From: Gammaproteobacteria bacterium
GTDB taxonomy: Bacteria > Pseudomonadota > Gammaproteobacteria > Steroidobacterales > SZUA-146
Assembly (NCBI GenBank): GCA_013002925.1
Contig: JABDLQ010000274.1
Coordinates: 1-42,967, forward strand
Length of the DNA: 42,967 bases
Direction of reading: 5' to 3'
Made by a program: the position numbers and the translations under genes. Numbering within the stretch: the first letter of the stretch is position 1; each line of letters starts with the position of its first letter. The notes beneath the pieces were generated by a model, which worked only from the letters and a program-made list of their open reading frames with translations, ran no database searches and was not told where the DNA came from. This document shows positions 7,601-14,558 of the stretch, one piece after another.

Positions 7601-10116
7601 GGATCGACACGGGTCCGGATTTTGTCACGACCCAGTTGTCATCCGCATTCAAGGTGCGTGATATTGCCGGTAGCCGTGCTCTGGCAATCACCCGTACGAC
7701 TGGGCTGGATATGCATTCACACTATGTGCTTGACGATTCGGGTAGCTGGCAGGACTATCGATATAGCGGACGGATTCGAATTCAGAACACCGAGGATAAG
7801 GCGGGAGTGACAATTCTGTCGGCGATGCCGGAGTTAGCTGCTTATTACCGTTTAGGTGTGGCAAGTACTGGTGAAAACTTTGTGTTGAGTAATGTTGGCA
7901 CGGGTGTGAACTGTGCAGGTGATCTGGACACTGGCGTACTTGCGAGTGCTGGCAACTGGTATCGTTTCGCCATCGAAGCGCAGACCAGCGAGACTCAAAC
8001 TGATGTACGTGCGCGTGTCTGGATCGATGGTGAAGCCGAGCCAGCAGAATGGCAGGCACAATGCACGGATACGGGCCCGGGTAGACGATTCCATGGGCGC
8101 GTAGGTGTCTGGGTCAGTCTGCAGTCGCCGCTCGCTGGTGGCGCCTGGGATGAATTGCTGGTCACGCCTTTGAGTGGAGCACCGGTATTACCACCACTTC
8201 TGACGTTTTACGCAAACCCGGTGACCGTAAGCAGCCTGGACTTCTCGACACTGACCTGGGAGGCTACTAATGCAGATAGCTGCGTCGCAAGCGGTGCCTG
8301 GGAAGGGGCGCGCAGCGTAAGTGGTAACGAACAAACAGCACCGCTGACGGAAAACAGCACTTTTACTATGCAGTGTAATGGCCCGGGAGGCAGTGCCACG
8401 AGTTCTGTTGTTGTAGCGGTTGGTGATGCGGTACCACCTGAACTTAGTTTTGCTGTAACGCCGGACAGCGTGTTTTCCGGGGACGATGTCACACTAACCT
8501 GGTCGTCGACTTCGACAGCGATATGTACCGCTTCCGGCGACTGGAGTGGCGCACGAAGCACCAGTGGTTCAGAGTCAATTTCCAATGTGATGGACGATAT
8601 GACATTCACCCTGGATTGTGTCGGCGCGGGAGGTAGCGTTTCACAGACAGTCAATCTTCTGCTGGCCGACATCATCCGCGACCCGCAACTTGCGTTCTCA
8701 GTTGACCCGCTGAGACTAGGTGTCGACGGCACCGTGATTCTCAACTGGAGCTCAGAAAACACCACCACATGTGAAGCCAATGGCAGCTGGAGCGGGTCTC
8801 GCCCGGTCAGCGGAGGTGAAGTAGTCGGCCCGATAAGCGCATCGGAGTCTTATGTCCTGATTTGTAGTGGTCGCGGTGGCACGGTCGCAGATGCTATTGC
8901 GGTTTCCTATGTCGATTCGGATAGTGATGCCATGCCAGATATTTGGGAGACTGCCGTTTTTGGAAGTTTGTCCAACAATGGACTGGGCGACACGGATGGT
9001 GATGGACTGCTTGATCAGGAGGAGTATCTGAGCGGCACTGATCCGCGCGATACAGATTCCGATGATGATGGACAGAACGATTTCGATGAACTTCAGTTTG
9101 GCAGTGATCCGCTGGATCCAGGCGATAATTTCGGTGATTCGTCGCCGGCGCAGCCGATTGTCGCTGACTCGGACAACGCCAGTCTCGCGTTACTGGAGAT
9201 TGACGTAATGAACGGATATAGCGACCCGGATGGAAATCCATTGCAATTTTCACACTGGCAGATCAGCTTGAGTGAGAGTTTTGATAGCATGGTGTTCGAC
9301 CGGGAAGTGTCGGGCTCAACGGCGTTGATGATACCGAGTGGGGTGTTGGACCCTGGGGTCACCTATTACATCAGAACGCGTCACGTGGATTCTTCCGATA
9401 CGCCATCCCCGTGGTCGGACGTTGCGACAATGGTTGCTGATACGGCGTACCCAAATGATCTTGATGGCAATGGCATCGATGACGAATTCCAGGTGCCTGG
9501 AAACCCGGACACCAACGGCAATGGAACGCCTGATCAGAGTGAGGGCATCTGCAATCTGTATGATGCGATGGGTGGCAATATCATTGGTATTACCAGCAAC
9601 GTCGGCGTGACTCGTTGCTATACCTCGGTATCAAATGATGTCGTAAGCGGCATTAGTTTACCGGATGGAATGGAATTGCCATTGGGGATGTTCAGTTTCC
9701 GCATCGAAGGTCTGTTTGTCGATGAAGCTTCGCCTGCACAGGTTTTTGTGAGCGTGTGGCTGCCCACGACTTATGATCCTGCCAGTGGTTGGTACAAGTG
9801 GGACGAAACAAGCGGCGAGTTAACCGACTATTCAGACTATGTCACCTACAATGACAATCGTGTGACAATCAGCCTGACCGATGGCGGCCCCGGAGATCAG
9901 GATGGGGTGGTTAACGGTATCATTGTTGATCCTAGTGGCCCTGCGATAGCCGCGGCGCCGCCGCCACCGCCGCCGCCGCCCGCACCGCCGACTACCCCGT
10001 CTGATCCGGATCCGTCGACACCTGTGGCGAGTGACAGTGGGGGAGGCGGCGCTCTGCACTGGGTGACGTTGCTGCTGCTGTATACGCTCGCATTGCGCAG
10101 ACGCCGGCCGCAGTAA
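1687..10116 (+). CDS. Giant secreted Kelch/Ig-repeat protein with GlyGly-CTERM tail
   Basis: About 2,809 aa from an ATG at 1687, chosen because it gives a clean signal peptide (basic start, WVVLLVLSGAVV core, cleavage near STFA-DA); an upstream in-frame TTG at 1633 would add 18 residues. In order, with rough residues: a Kelch-like beta-propeller head (30-380, with 'IVWGGGHGDYWGN' and repeated D-W/F-P patterns); Ig-like repeat 1 (386-466); a lectin- or polysaccharide-lyase-like beta-sandwich (468-790); repeat 2; a different Ig-like module; tandem repeats 3-14 (984-1952); a second lectin-like module (1953-2164); repeats 15-17; thrombospondin type 3-like calcium repeats (about 2409-2480, D-x-D-x-D-G runs); a fibronectin-like part; a proline-rich linker; and a GlyGly-CTERM sorting tail. 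No catalytic residues could be assigned. It is probably a surface-displayed polysaccharide-binding or adhesive protein. Expression is predicted to be set by the CRP-type promoter and c-di-GMP riboswitch upstream. Confidence 0.9.
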   Translation: MSVYHIARKIQWVVLLVLSGAVVHSTFADAIDDLLPGQWYAAPNSKMQSVNPCPTGGCAYTGQTGFRSVQIAWSGAAFDTNSDRLIVWGGGHGDYWGNEVYVFDVNSSQWSRLTEPSTLGPNSQECTGINPDGRPRSRHTYNNLDFSPELNAFISFGNSGTSPANICADRKTWILPLDSATPEWQLGTDNTLSGATGMGATAYDPVRGTFWHQRSDVGGFGMYDPATHTWQNYGSRALAIYATGAIDPLRDQMLVIGGTASQAFVWDLANPNNPPLNLLSNSTFTSTDTDGIAGGRGVGLAYDPVVDAFVVWDGGTTVYTIDPDTWAVSRINADAGNTVNPGTAITAGTYGRFRYVPSRNVYILANGVDKDVFFYRLSDGGGSTAAPVIGMTLTNSNILIGEDADLSWSVAHADSCVASGDWSGSKPVAGSTTFPALTSDQTFTLTCSGAGGTSNKSITVTVSAPPPPPAGTEDWEARSTAPGVLSAIGFDVESEVTNWIHLDSKQDHVVWETANTSSGAGALRFNILKTDGANSGNWRRWLADDEREFVEGDEFYISYRQYIPEYYATHQFLGGGGWKQIIVSRNAGNMNGVNYVGTPTGSNQVNEIVMNNYLYRSLPQGYHRTTNGSYVGFYTGASTACSHTDFRLQNAVDRGPQSIGTACENDRARYGGLFSYGSRTGVPDPLTGAFTFTPDEWHSFKMWIKLGSQGTTTRNTHVKIWAAHDGEDWDLIIDRDDVDLGGGPAHNAYWLLPYDTGKQPDPTREDTYTLYDEVIVSLNDIAAPGATGSGATLPTVDLTASSGSILDGGSVQLNWTSTAADTCTASGGWSGAKATSGTETVGPLSATTSFVLTCTNADGSRSDSLTVTVEAPMPYTILQSKTIHHQDTFELDGATVSDGIFAFVSPGSGLSQVQFFLDDPTASGTPYSVEFVEPFDFAYDPVGGFDTTTIANGSHSLTAKLFLVGGEEQIISVSFTVANEIIVPPPTLSFSASPVAVDFEGFTTLTWSTTSASLCVAGGDWTGSRAVSGSESVGPLTSNKTFFLSCTGPGGSVNQTATVLVASPDAPELTITATPSSVDYNGATTVSWTTTGTESCVASGGWVGVRPVFGSETVGTLQENTDFTLTCTGPGGSVTGTAGVTVAPVPAPTVTLVASPPAVDYNGASTLSWSSTNAESCAASGAWSGARSSLGVLTVGPLEETAEFTLVCTGAGGTGNASVTVTVAAPAPPELSFTVSSSSIAYDGSILAYWTATNATSCTASGDWSGVRGLNGVEALGPLQEDAVYTLTCSGPGGSVSHTQTISVAAPLAPVIGFTTDAASVDYGSGAQLSWDVSNATSCIASGAWSGTRSLTGTEAVGPLLSDSTYTLSCTGLGGTASQTVTVTVNPPVPTVSLTATPLSIPFEGTTTLSWTSEHASECTASGAWSGTLAGSGTQVSASLSTNSTFMITCTGTGGSASDSLTVNVAAPGAPSVGFSASPAAVASGESTTLTWTSSNTTACNAAGDWSGTKAINGSESVGPLTATSTFILTCSGVGGDVTQTITVPILVPEPVVTLTAAPGSVPHNGSTTLTWTSTNANSCEAFGSWSGLQALNGSLTVDNIDSERTYALYCEGSGGTASALVTIAVGAPPVPEISLSTDVVTVMYGDTVTINWAATQATTCEAYGGWSGIKTLIGTEESLPITSDTTYVLVCSGPGGQVDAATVVTVAVEPPNVTLEASPLTVDYDGSTTLTWTATGADSCQAFGSWSGVKVTSGTEVIDNLANTGNFVLLCSGPGGDGDASVSVLVNPAPLPLVSLIAEPAEVSFGGTTTLSWSSRDADTCEAFGGWSGDRDTEGSYVVEDLLATTSFTLLCQGPGGSRVLIANVAVGAPEAPIIEFYVEPDFIAYGGAAILNWTVSQADSCFATGDWSGDKALTGVETISPLYSTANFALTCTGVGGGSSVSVSATVASLADMALQNFEDNELNTDPEGWIDTGPDFVTTQLSSAFKVRDIAGSRALAITRTTGLDMHSHYVLDDSGSWQDYRYSGRIRIQNTEDKAGVTILSAMPELAAYYRLGVASTGENFVLSNVGTGVNCAGDLDTGVLASAGNWYRFAIEAQTSETQTDVRARVWIDGEAEPAEWQAQCTDTGPGRRFHGRVGVWVSLQSPLAGGAWDELLVTPLSGAPVLPPLLTFYANPVTVSSLDFSTLTWEATNADSCVASGAWEGARSVSGNEQTAPLTENSTFTMQCNGPGGSATSSVVVAVGDAVPPELSFAVTPDSVFSGDDVTLTWSSTSTAICTASGDWSGARSTSGSESISNVMDDMTFTLDCVGAGGSVSQTVNLLLADIIRDPQLAFSVDPLRLGVDGTVILNWSSENTTTCEANGSWSGSRPVSGGEVVGPISASESYVLICSGRGGTVADAIAVSYVDSDSDAMPDIWETAVFGSLSNNGLGDTDGDGLLDQEEYLSGTDPRDTDSDDDGQNDFDELQFGSDPLDPGDNFGDSSPAQPIVADSDNASLALLEIDVMNGYSDPDGNPLQFSHWQISLSESFDSMVFDREVSGSTALMIPSGVLDPGVTYYIRTRHVDSSDTPSPWSDVATMVADTAYPNDLDGNGIDDEFQVPGNPDTNGNGTPDQSEGICNLYDAMGGNIIGITSNVGVTRCYTSVSNDVVSGISLPDGMELPLGMFSFRIEGLFVDEASPAQVFVSVWLPTTYDPASGWYKWDETSGELTDYSDYVTYNDNRVTISLTDGGPGDQDGVVNGIIVDPSGPAIAAAPPPPPPPPAPPTTPSDPDPSTPVASDSGGGGALHWVTLLLLYTLALRRRRPQ
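2845..3084 (+). repeat. Ig-like repeat 1 of the giant protein
   Basis: This is the first copy of the roughly 80-residue two-cysteine module, placed alone between the Kelch-like head and the first lectin-like insert. It has the full signature: S-W, D-S-C, S-G-D-W-S-G, and T-L-T-C near the end. Confidence 0.8.
4060..4302 (+). repeat. Ig-like repeat 2 of the giant protein
   Basis: The second copy of the module follows the lectin-like insert. It contains D-T-C, S-G-G-W-S-G-A and V-L-T-C. A non-homologous Ig-like domain separates it from the tandem block. Confidence 0.8.
4636..7542 (+). repeat. Tandem block of 12 Ig-like repeats (3-14)
   Basis: Twelve consecutive modules span 969 residues, about 81 residues each. 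Every copy shows the same pattern: a hydrophobic beta-strand start, L-(S/T/N)-W, a first cysteine, (A/S)-x-G-x-W-x-G, a G-x-E-type turn, then a second cysteine in (L/V)-x-C-x-G-x-G-G. The two conserved cysteines per module suggest one disulphide each, which fits an extracytoplasmic rod. The DNA copies have diverged well beyond the level of recent duplication, so the array appears old and kept by selection. Confidence 0.9.
8179..8910 (+). repeat. Ig-like repeats 15-17 of the giant protein
   Basis: Three further copies of the two-cysteine module follow the second lectin-like domain and lead into the calcium-binding repeats. All keep both cysteines and the W-x-G motif; copy 15 has W-E-G where others have W-S-G. 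Confidence 0.85.
10036..10116 (+). other. GlyGly-CTERM sorting signal (coding region)
   Basis: The last 26 residues begin with SGGGGALHW, continue as a hydrophobic stretch rich in leucine, and end with RRRRPQ. This glycine-run / transmembrane / arginine-cluster order is the hallmark of GlyGly-CTERM proteins, which are processed by rhombosortase and usually exported by the type II secretion system. A PEP-CTERM signal would show V-P-E-P before the hydrophobic stretch, and that is absent. Neither rhombosortase nor T2SS genes are in the window. Confidence 0.85.
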
Positions 10117-10127
10117 GGTAACTACAG

Positions 10128-10162
10128 AAAAACCGGTCTCTCTTGATGAGGCCGGTTTTTTT
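10128..10162 (+). terminator. Intrinsic terminator of the giant-protein gene
   Basis: AACCGG at 10131-10136 pairs with CCGGTT at 10152-10157, with an inner CTC/GAG pairing, followed by seven T residues. It lies 12 bases after the stop codon. The A-run on its left lets it also serve the convergent decarboxylase gene. Confidence 0.88.
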
Positions 10163-10171
10163 ATGCGTCGT

Positions 10172-11410
10172 CTAGACCAGAAATTCCCGTGGCGCCGGAT
10201 GACTCAAAAAGTACTGTGGGCTGGCAGTGTATCCATAGGCACCACTTTGAAACACGACCACAAGATCATCGATGTCCGCCTCCGCAAGTGTCATTTTCGC
10301 GGCGAGCAGGTCCAGAGGCGTGCACAATGGTCCGACTACAGATGCAGTTGCCGTTGACGTCGCCTGCATTTTAGTACCGATGGCAACCGGGTAGTTTTTG
10401 CGCAACACCTGTCCAAAGTTACCGCTCGCGGCCAAATGGTGATGCAAGCCACCATTACAAATCAAAAAAATCTGCCCGCGAGACACTTTTTTGTCGGTGA
10501 TACGGCACACATAGATGCCGGATTCAGCAACAAGGTAACGACCCAGTTCAACCACCAGATCCGCCTGCGGTAATTGTTGCTGCATCGCGGCGCTCAGGGT
10601 GTTCAGACTGGCGCCAATGGGTTCGATATCAAGTGGTGTTTCATTCGGAAAATAAGGCACGCCAAGACCACCACCGATATTCAGCATACGCACGGGTGAG
10701 GGCGCAAACCGGGCAAGGCGCACCGCGAGTTCGCAGGCCTTGTTCTGGCTCTCAATAATTGCATCCGCACGTAAATTCTGGGACCCACTAAAAATATGAA
10801 AACCGTGAAAGTCCAAATGCATATACTGCATGGTGGAGAGAACTGCCGGAACCTGTTCAGCATCAATGCCGAACTGCTGCGGCCCGCCAGCCATTTTCAT
10901 GCCCGAATTCTGCAGTTGAAAATCCGGGTTTACGCGCAGCGCAACTTTTGGGCGAAAGCCCATGTCAGCGGCAAGCCCGTCAATTCGTTCAAGTTCAGTG
11001 GCACTTTCGCAGTTGATTACGATGCCCTTCGTGATGGCCAGCCGCAGTTCGTCGGTTTGCTTGCCTGGTCCGGCAAAACTGATTTCATGGCGCGGTGTTT
11101 GTGTCGCAGCAGCAACCTCCAGTTCGCGCCCTGAGGCGACATCCAGCCCATCCACCAATGACGCCATGTGCGCTACAAGTTCGGGCATCGGATTAGCTTT
11201 GATGGCGAAATGTAATTTAACAGAACGCGGAAAGTGCTCTCTCAGCTGGGCAACTTTTTGCGCCATGATCGAGCGGTCGTATGCATAGAACGCCAGGCCA
11301 TCAGCACGCGTTGCCAGTTCACTCACGGTGTGACCGCCAATGACCAGGTCATTATTCTGCACGTCGAAACACGTGATGGGGCTATGGCGGTCAAATTCAA
11401 TGGTGCTCAT
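10172..11410 (-). CDS. PLP-dependent decarboxylase, exosortase A system-associated type
   Basis: 412 aa, fold type III PLP enzyme of the ornithine/diaminopimelate decarboxylase group. The PLP lysine lies in 'FAIKANPMPELV' (about residue 73). The phosphate-binding glycine loop is 'NIGGGLGVPYF', and a C-terminal 'QSGAYGYTASPQYF' completes the active site. 'GGLHHHLAASGNFG' is characteristic of the subfamily found in exosortase-A/PEP-CTERM polysaccharide loci. It is predicted to decarboxylate an amino-acid-like substrate that is then used by the adjacent ligase. Its start codon overlaps the ligase stop by four bases, so the two are translationally coupled, ligase first. No exosortase gene is present in the window. 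Confidence 0.9.
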   Translation of the reverse strand: MSTIEFDRHSPITCFDVQNNDLVIGGHTVSELATRADGLAFYAYDRSIMAQKVAQLREHFPRSVKLHFAIKANPMPELVAHMASLVDGLDVASGRELEVAAATQTPRHEISFAGPGKQTDELRLAITKGIVINCESATELERIDGLAADMGFRPKVALRVNPDFQLQNSGMKMAGGPQQFGIDAEQVPAVLSTMQYMHLDFHGFHIFSGSQNLRADAIIESQNKACELAVRLARFAPSPVRMLNIGGGLGVPYFPNETPLDIEPIGASLNTLSAAMQQQLPQADLVVELGRYLVAESGIYVCRITDKKVSRGQIFLICNGGLHHHLAASGNFGQVLRKNYPVAIGTKMQATSTATASVVGPLCTPLDLLAAKMTLAEADIDDLVVVFQSGAYGYTASPQYFLSHPAPREFLV

Positions 11411-12987
11411 TGCTGCAATCCTTTCAGCAATGCAGGTAATTCCTGTGCGAGCCCGGCGCGATCAATTTTGCCATTGGCGTTGCGTGGCATATCGGCCACC
11501 CAGATGATGTGCTTTGGCAGCATGAAATTGGCCAGTTCCTGGCGGCACGCCAATGACAATGCGGCCGTATCCTGCTCTGAGTCGTGCGTCGCGACCACGA
11601 TCGCTACAATGGCTTCTCCAAGGTCTTTGTCAGCAGTGCCAAGGGCGACAGCCTCGCTGACCATGCCGGTCGCAAACAGAGCTTCTTCGACTTCGTTCGG
11701 GCTGACCCGATATCCGCTCGTCTTGATCATTTCGTCGCGGCGACCGACAAAGTAAAGATAACCATCTTCGTCACAGCGCACCCGGTCTCCCGACCACACG
11801 GCAATTTCTTCCATTACCAGTTCCTTCTGATGATGCGGAGCGGGTTTGAAGCGCGCCGCCGTTTTCTCCGGATTATTCCAGTATCCCAAAGATACCAGGG
11901 AACCGCGATGGACGAGTTCCCCGATTTCATCTGGCGCACAAATTCCGCCATCGTCGTTGACCACCATAATCTCGGCATTGGGAATTGCTTTGCCCATGGA
12001 ACCGTGACGTTTATCCAGCTCTGCAGGTGGGAGCCAGGTTGACCGGAATGCCTCTGTTAATCCATACATCAATACCGGGTCCGTTTTTGGTAGTGCGGTA
12101 CGCAGGGATTCAAGTGTCACTTGTGGCATCGCTCCCCCGGAATTTGTCCAGTATCTCAGATGGTCGGTTGCCGTTTCAGGCCAGGGCAGCCCCGCCAGCT
12201 GATTCCACAACGGAGGGACGCCGGCAAGCCCGGTAATTTCTTCCTGGCACACTTTACGAATGACATCGCGGGGCAGAAGATATTCCATCAACACGACGCT
12301 GGCGCCACGGCAAAACGCAGTAGTGAGCTGACTGAACCCGTAATCAAAGCTGAACGGCAATACGGCCAGGAGTTTATCGGACGCCGTGTTTTCCAGGTAC
12401 TCGGACACGCTAAATGCCCCGGTCACCATATTCTTGTGACTGAGAACCACGCCCTTCGGCTTGCCGGTGCTACCTGATGTATAGAGTATGGAAGCGACAT
12501 CGGCATCGATAATGCGCCACATATCTACCGATGGCGCCGCCAGTAAGTCGTCCCAGGAAATCACCTGTTTGCTTGACGATAGCTCTTGTAATTCGTCCAC
12601 CAGCACAATCGCTTCGAGCGCAGGACAGTCGGCAATTACTGTCTCCAGGCTCTGCGCGCGCTGCCGTGAAGTGACCAGAATCCGCACGTCACAATCTGTC
12701 AGAATGTGCTGCACCTGGGCAGGTTTGAGCAAAGGGTTTACCGGAACGAATACACCACCGGCATGCGCGGTTGCAAAAATGCTGACCACCGTTTCGATTT
12801 GTTTGGGCAGGTAGATGCCGATACGGTCCCCTTTACGCATTCCGGCGGCAATAAAGCCGTTGGCCGCCGCGCGCATTAGCTCCGTCAACTGGCCATAATC
12901 CAGCCGCCGTGAGCGATCAATCAATGCCGGCGCCGAATCGCCAGTTTTGCCGCCATGAGTGATGAGTTGTGACAGACACAGAGTCAA
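11407..12987 (-). CDS. AMP-forming acyl-CoA ligase, exosortase A system-associated type
   Basis: 526 aa, ANL superfamily adenylate-forming enzyme. The P-loop-like A3 motif is 'YTSGSTGKPKG', A5 is 'YGLTEAFRS', A7/A8 is 'SGDRVRCDEDGYLYFVGRRD' leading to 'KTSGYRVSPNEVE', and the A10 lysine is in 'NANGKIDRAGL'. All the residues needed for adenylation and thioester formation appear intact. It is the first gene of a leftward pair with the PLP decarboxylase, a combination known from exosortase-A-type EPS loci. The pair probably builds or attaches an acyl- or amino-acid-derived decoration on the polysaccharide. The substrate is unknown. The 119-base gap to the rightward oxidase gene must hold divergent promoters. 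Confidence 0.9.
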   Translation of the reverse strand: MTLCLSQLITHGGKTGDSAPALIDRSRRLDYGQLTELMRAAANGFIAAGMRKGDRIGIYLPKQIETVVSIFATAHAGGVFVPVNPLLKPAQVQHILTDCDVRILVTSRQRAQSLETVIADCPALEAIVLVDELQELSSSKQVISWDDLLAAPSVDMWRIIDADVASILYTSGSTGKPKGVVLSHKNMVTGAFSVSEYLENTASDKLLAVLPFSFDYGFSQLTTAFCRGASVVLMEYLLPRDVIRKVCQEEITGLAGVPPLWNQLAGLPWPETATDHLRYWTNSGGAMPQVTLESLRTALPKTDPVLMYGLTEAFRSTWLPPAELDKRHGSMGKAIPNAEIMVVNDDGGICAPDEIGELVHRGSLVSLGYWNNPEKTAARFKPAPHHQKELVMEEIAVWSGDRVRCDEDGYLYFVGRRDEMIKTSGYRVSPNEVEEALFATGMVSEAVALGTADKDLGEAIVAIVVATHDSEQDTAALSLACRQELANFMLPKHIIWVADMPRNANGKIDRAGLAQELPALLKGLQQ

Positions 12988-13106
12988 GCGGGTTCTCCAG
13001 AAAACAGGTCGCGCTATTGTACCTCAGCACTGTGGATTTTGGTCTTTTGTTGCAATAAACAGGTATAGTCAACATATAACAACAATGACGAGAACGAGAG
13101 GACAAA

Positions 13107-14306
13107 GTGACGGTAACAACTGCTGATTTCGTAATCATTGGCGGTGGTATCGCCGGTATTACAATCGCACTGGAAATTCGCCGGCGTCAGCCGCGCGCTT
13201 CGATCATGGTCTTTGAAAAAGATGCGCGTTGCGGGTTGCACGCCAGTGGTCGCAATAGCGGTGTGCTGCATGCCGGCTTTTATTACACCGCAGATAGTCT
13301 CAAGGCACGTTTTACCCGCGATGGTAGCCGGCAGATGGCGGCCTACTGTGAGGCAAGGGGCCTGTCGCTAAACCGGTGCGGAAAATTGGTGGTTGCCCGG
13401 CAAGAAAAAGATATTGCCGTATTTGACACACTCCTGGAGCGGGCCGGCGCTAACGGAGTCCGTCTTGAGCGCCTTGCGCTGGACGATGCACGCCGTATCG
13501 AGCCGCGTGTGAAATCCAAAGGAGATGTGCTGTTTTCACCGGACACGATGTCTGTCGATCCGCAGGAAGTCATGCGGTCACTCATTGAAGATGCCAGGCA
13601 TACAGGAATCTCGATCCGTACGGGACAGAGCTTCATGGGACGTGACGGCGAAACTTTGAGAATCGGGCAGGACCGGGTGCAGGCGGGCTTCGTCATCAAT
13701 GCGGCCGGGCTCTATGCCGATCAGATAGCCAAAGCGTTCGGGTTTTGTCAGAACTACACCATCATGCCTTTTAAGGGGCTCTATCTGTTCGGTCGGCATC
13801 CCGGGTCGGTCGCCACAAATATTTATCCGGTTCCCGATATTGCGAATCCGTTTCTCGGCGTTCACTACACCGTTAGTGCAAACGGGCGAATCAGTATCGG
13901 GCCTACGGCGATACCCGCTTTCTGGCGGGAGCACTATCGTGGATTCTCCGGTTTTTCGCTGAGAGAGCTGTTGGCTATAACCTCCAGGCAACTTGGTTTG
14001 CTGGTGCGTAACGATTTCGGGTTTCGCGGACTGGCATGGCAGGAAATTCCCAAGTATCTGAAATCGACCATGATTAAGCTGGCCGGTGAGCTCGCCGAAA
14101 ACCCTGAACAGGATGAGTTTGATCAGTGGGGACCGGCCGGGATCCGGGCACAATTGGTTAATATCAGGGACCACTCACTGGAAATGGATTTTGTCTGGGA
14201 AGGCGATGAGCATTCCTTTCACGTGTTAAACGCTGTTTCTCCGGCGTTTACCTGTTCACTGGCCCTGTCAGAATACTTTGTCGATCAGTTTGAAGTGACG
14301 CTTTGA
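13107..14306 (+). CDS. FAD-dependent oxidoreductase, LhgO-like
   Basis: 399 aa from a GTG preceded by AGAGGA. The N-terminus has the dinucleotide-binding 'FVIIGGGIAGITIAL'. Next come the 'HASGRNSGVLHAGFYY' segment typical of L-2-hydroxyglutarate oxidase (LhgO/L2HGDH) in the DAO superfamily and the second FAD contact 'NAAGLYADQIA'. The length matches the family (about 400). E. coli LhgO oxidises L-2-hydroxyglutarate and passes electrons to the quinone pool. Here the gene lies among EPS-type genes, so it may oxidise a 2-hydroxy-acid intermediate linked to the neighbouring ligase/decarboxylase pathway. That role is inferred from context only. Confidence 0.8.
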   Translation: MTVTTADFVIIGGGIAGITIALEIRRRQPRASIMVFEKDARCGLHASGRNSGVLHAGFYYTADSLKARFTRDGSRQMAAYCEARGLSLNRCGKLVVARQEKDIAVFDTLLERAGANGVRLERLALDDARRIEPRVKSKGDVLFSPDTMSVDPQEVMRSLIEDARHTGISIRTGQSFMGRDGETLRIGQDRVQAGFVINAAGLYADQIAKAFGFCQNYTIMPFKGLYLFGRHPGSVATNIYPVPDIANPFLGVHYTVSANGRISIGPTAIPAFWREHYRGFSGFSLRELLAITSRQLGLLVRNDFGFRGLAWQEIPKYLKSTMIKLAGELAENPEQDEFDQWGPAGIRAQLVNIRDHSLEMDFVWEGDEHSFHVLNAVSPAFTCSLALSEYFVDQFEVTL

Positions 14307-14558
14307 TAAGCAATTTTGGCACAATTTATTTTTGCGGGTAGCACGGGTTGAGTAAGCTAACGTTACACAGGATGCACTTATTCGCCCACGAGTCGCTACT
14401 TTCGCTTGGTAGACTGGGTAGTGGTCAGCTATTTGGGTCATCCGGCAGAAAATTCCTGAAAGTGGACAGAAGTCCGTGCCTGTCAGTACATTTTGTCGTA
14501 TAAATTCAAATAAATCAGGTGCCGATGGCGTTGGAGCCGCACTGAAGAGGAAGGGTGT

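Noticed and set aside
10036..10116. PEP-CTERM signal at the end of the giant protein
   Set aside because: The glycine run before the hydrophobic stretch and the lack of V-P-E-P fit GlyGly-CTERM instead.
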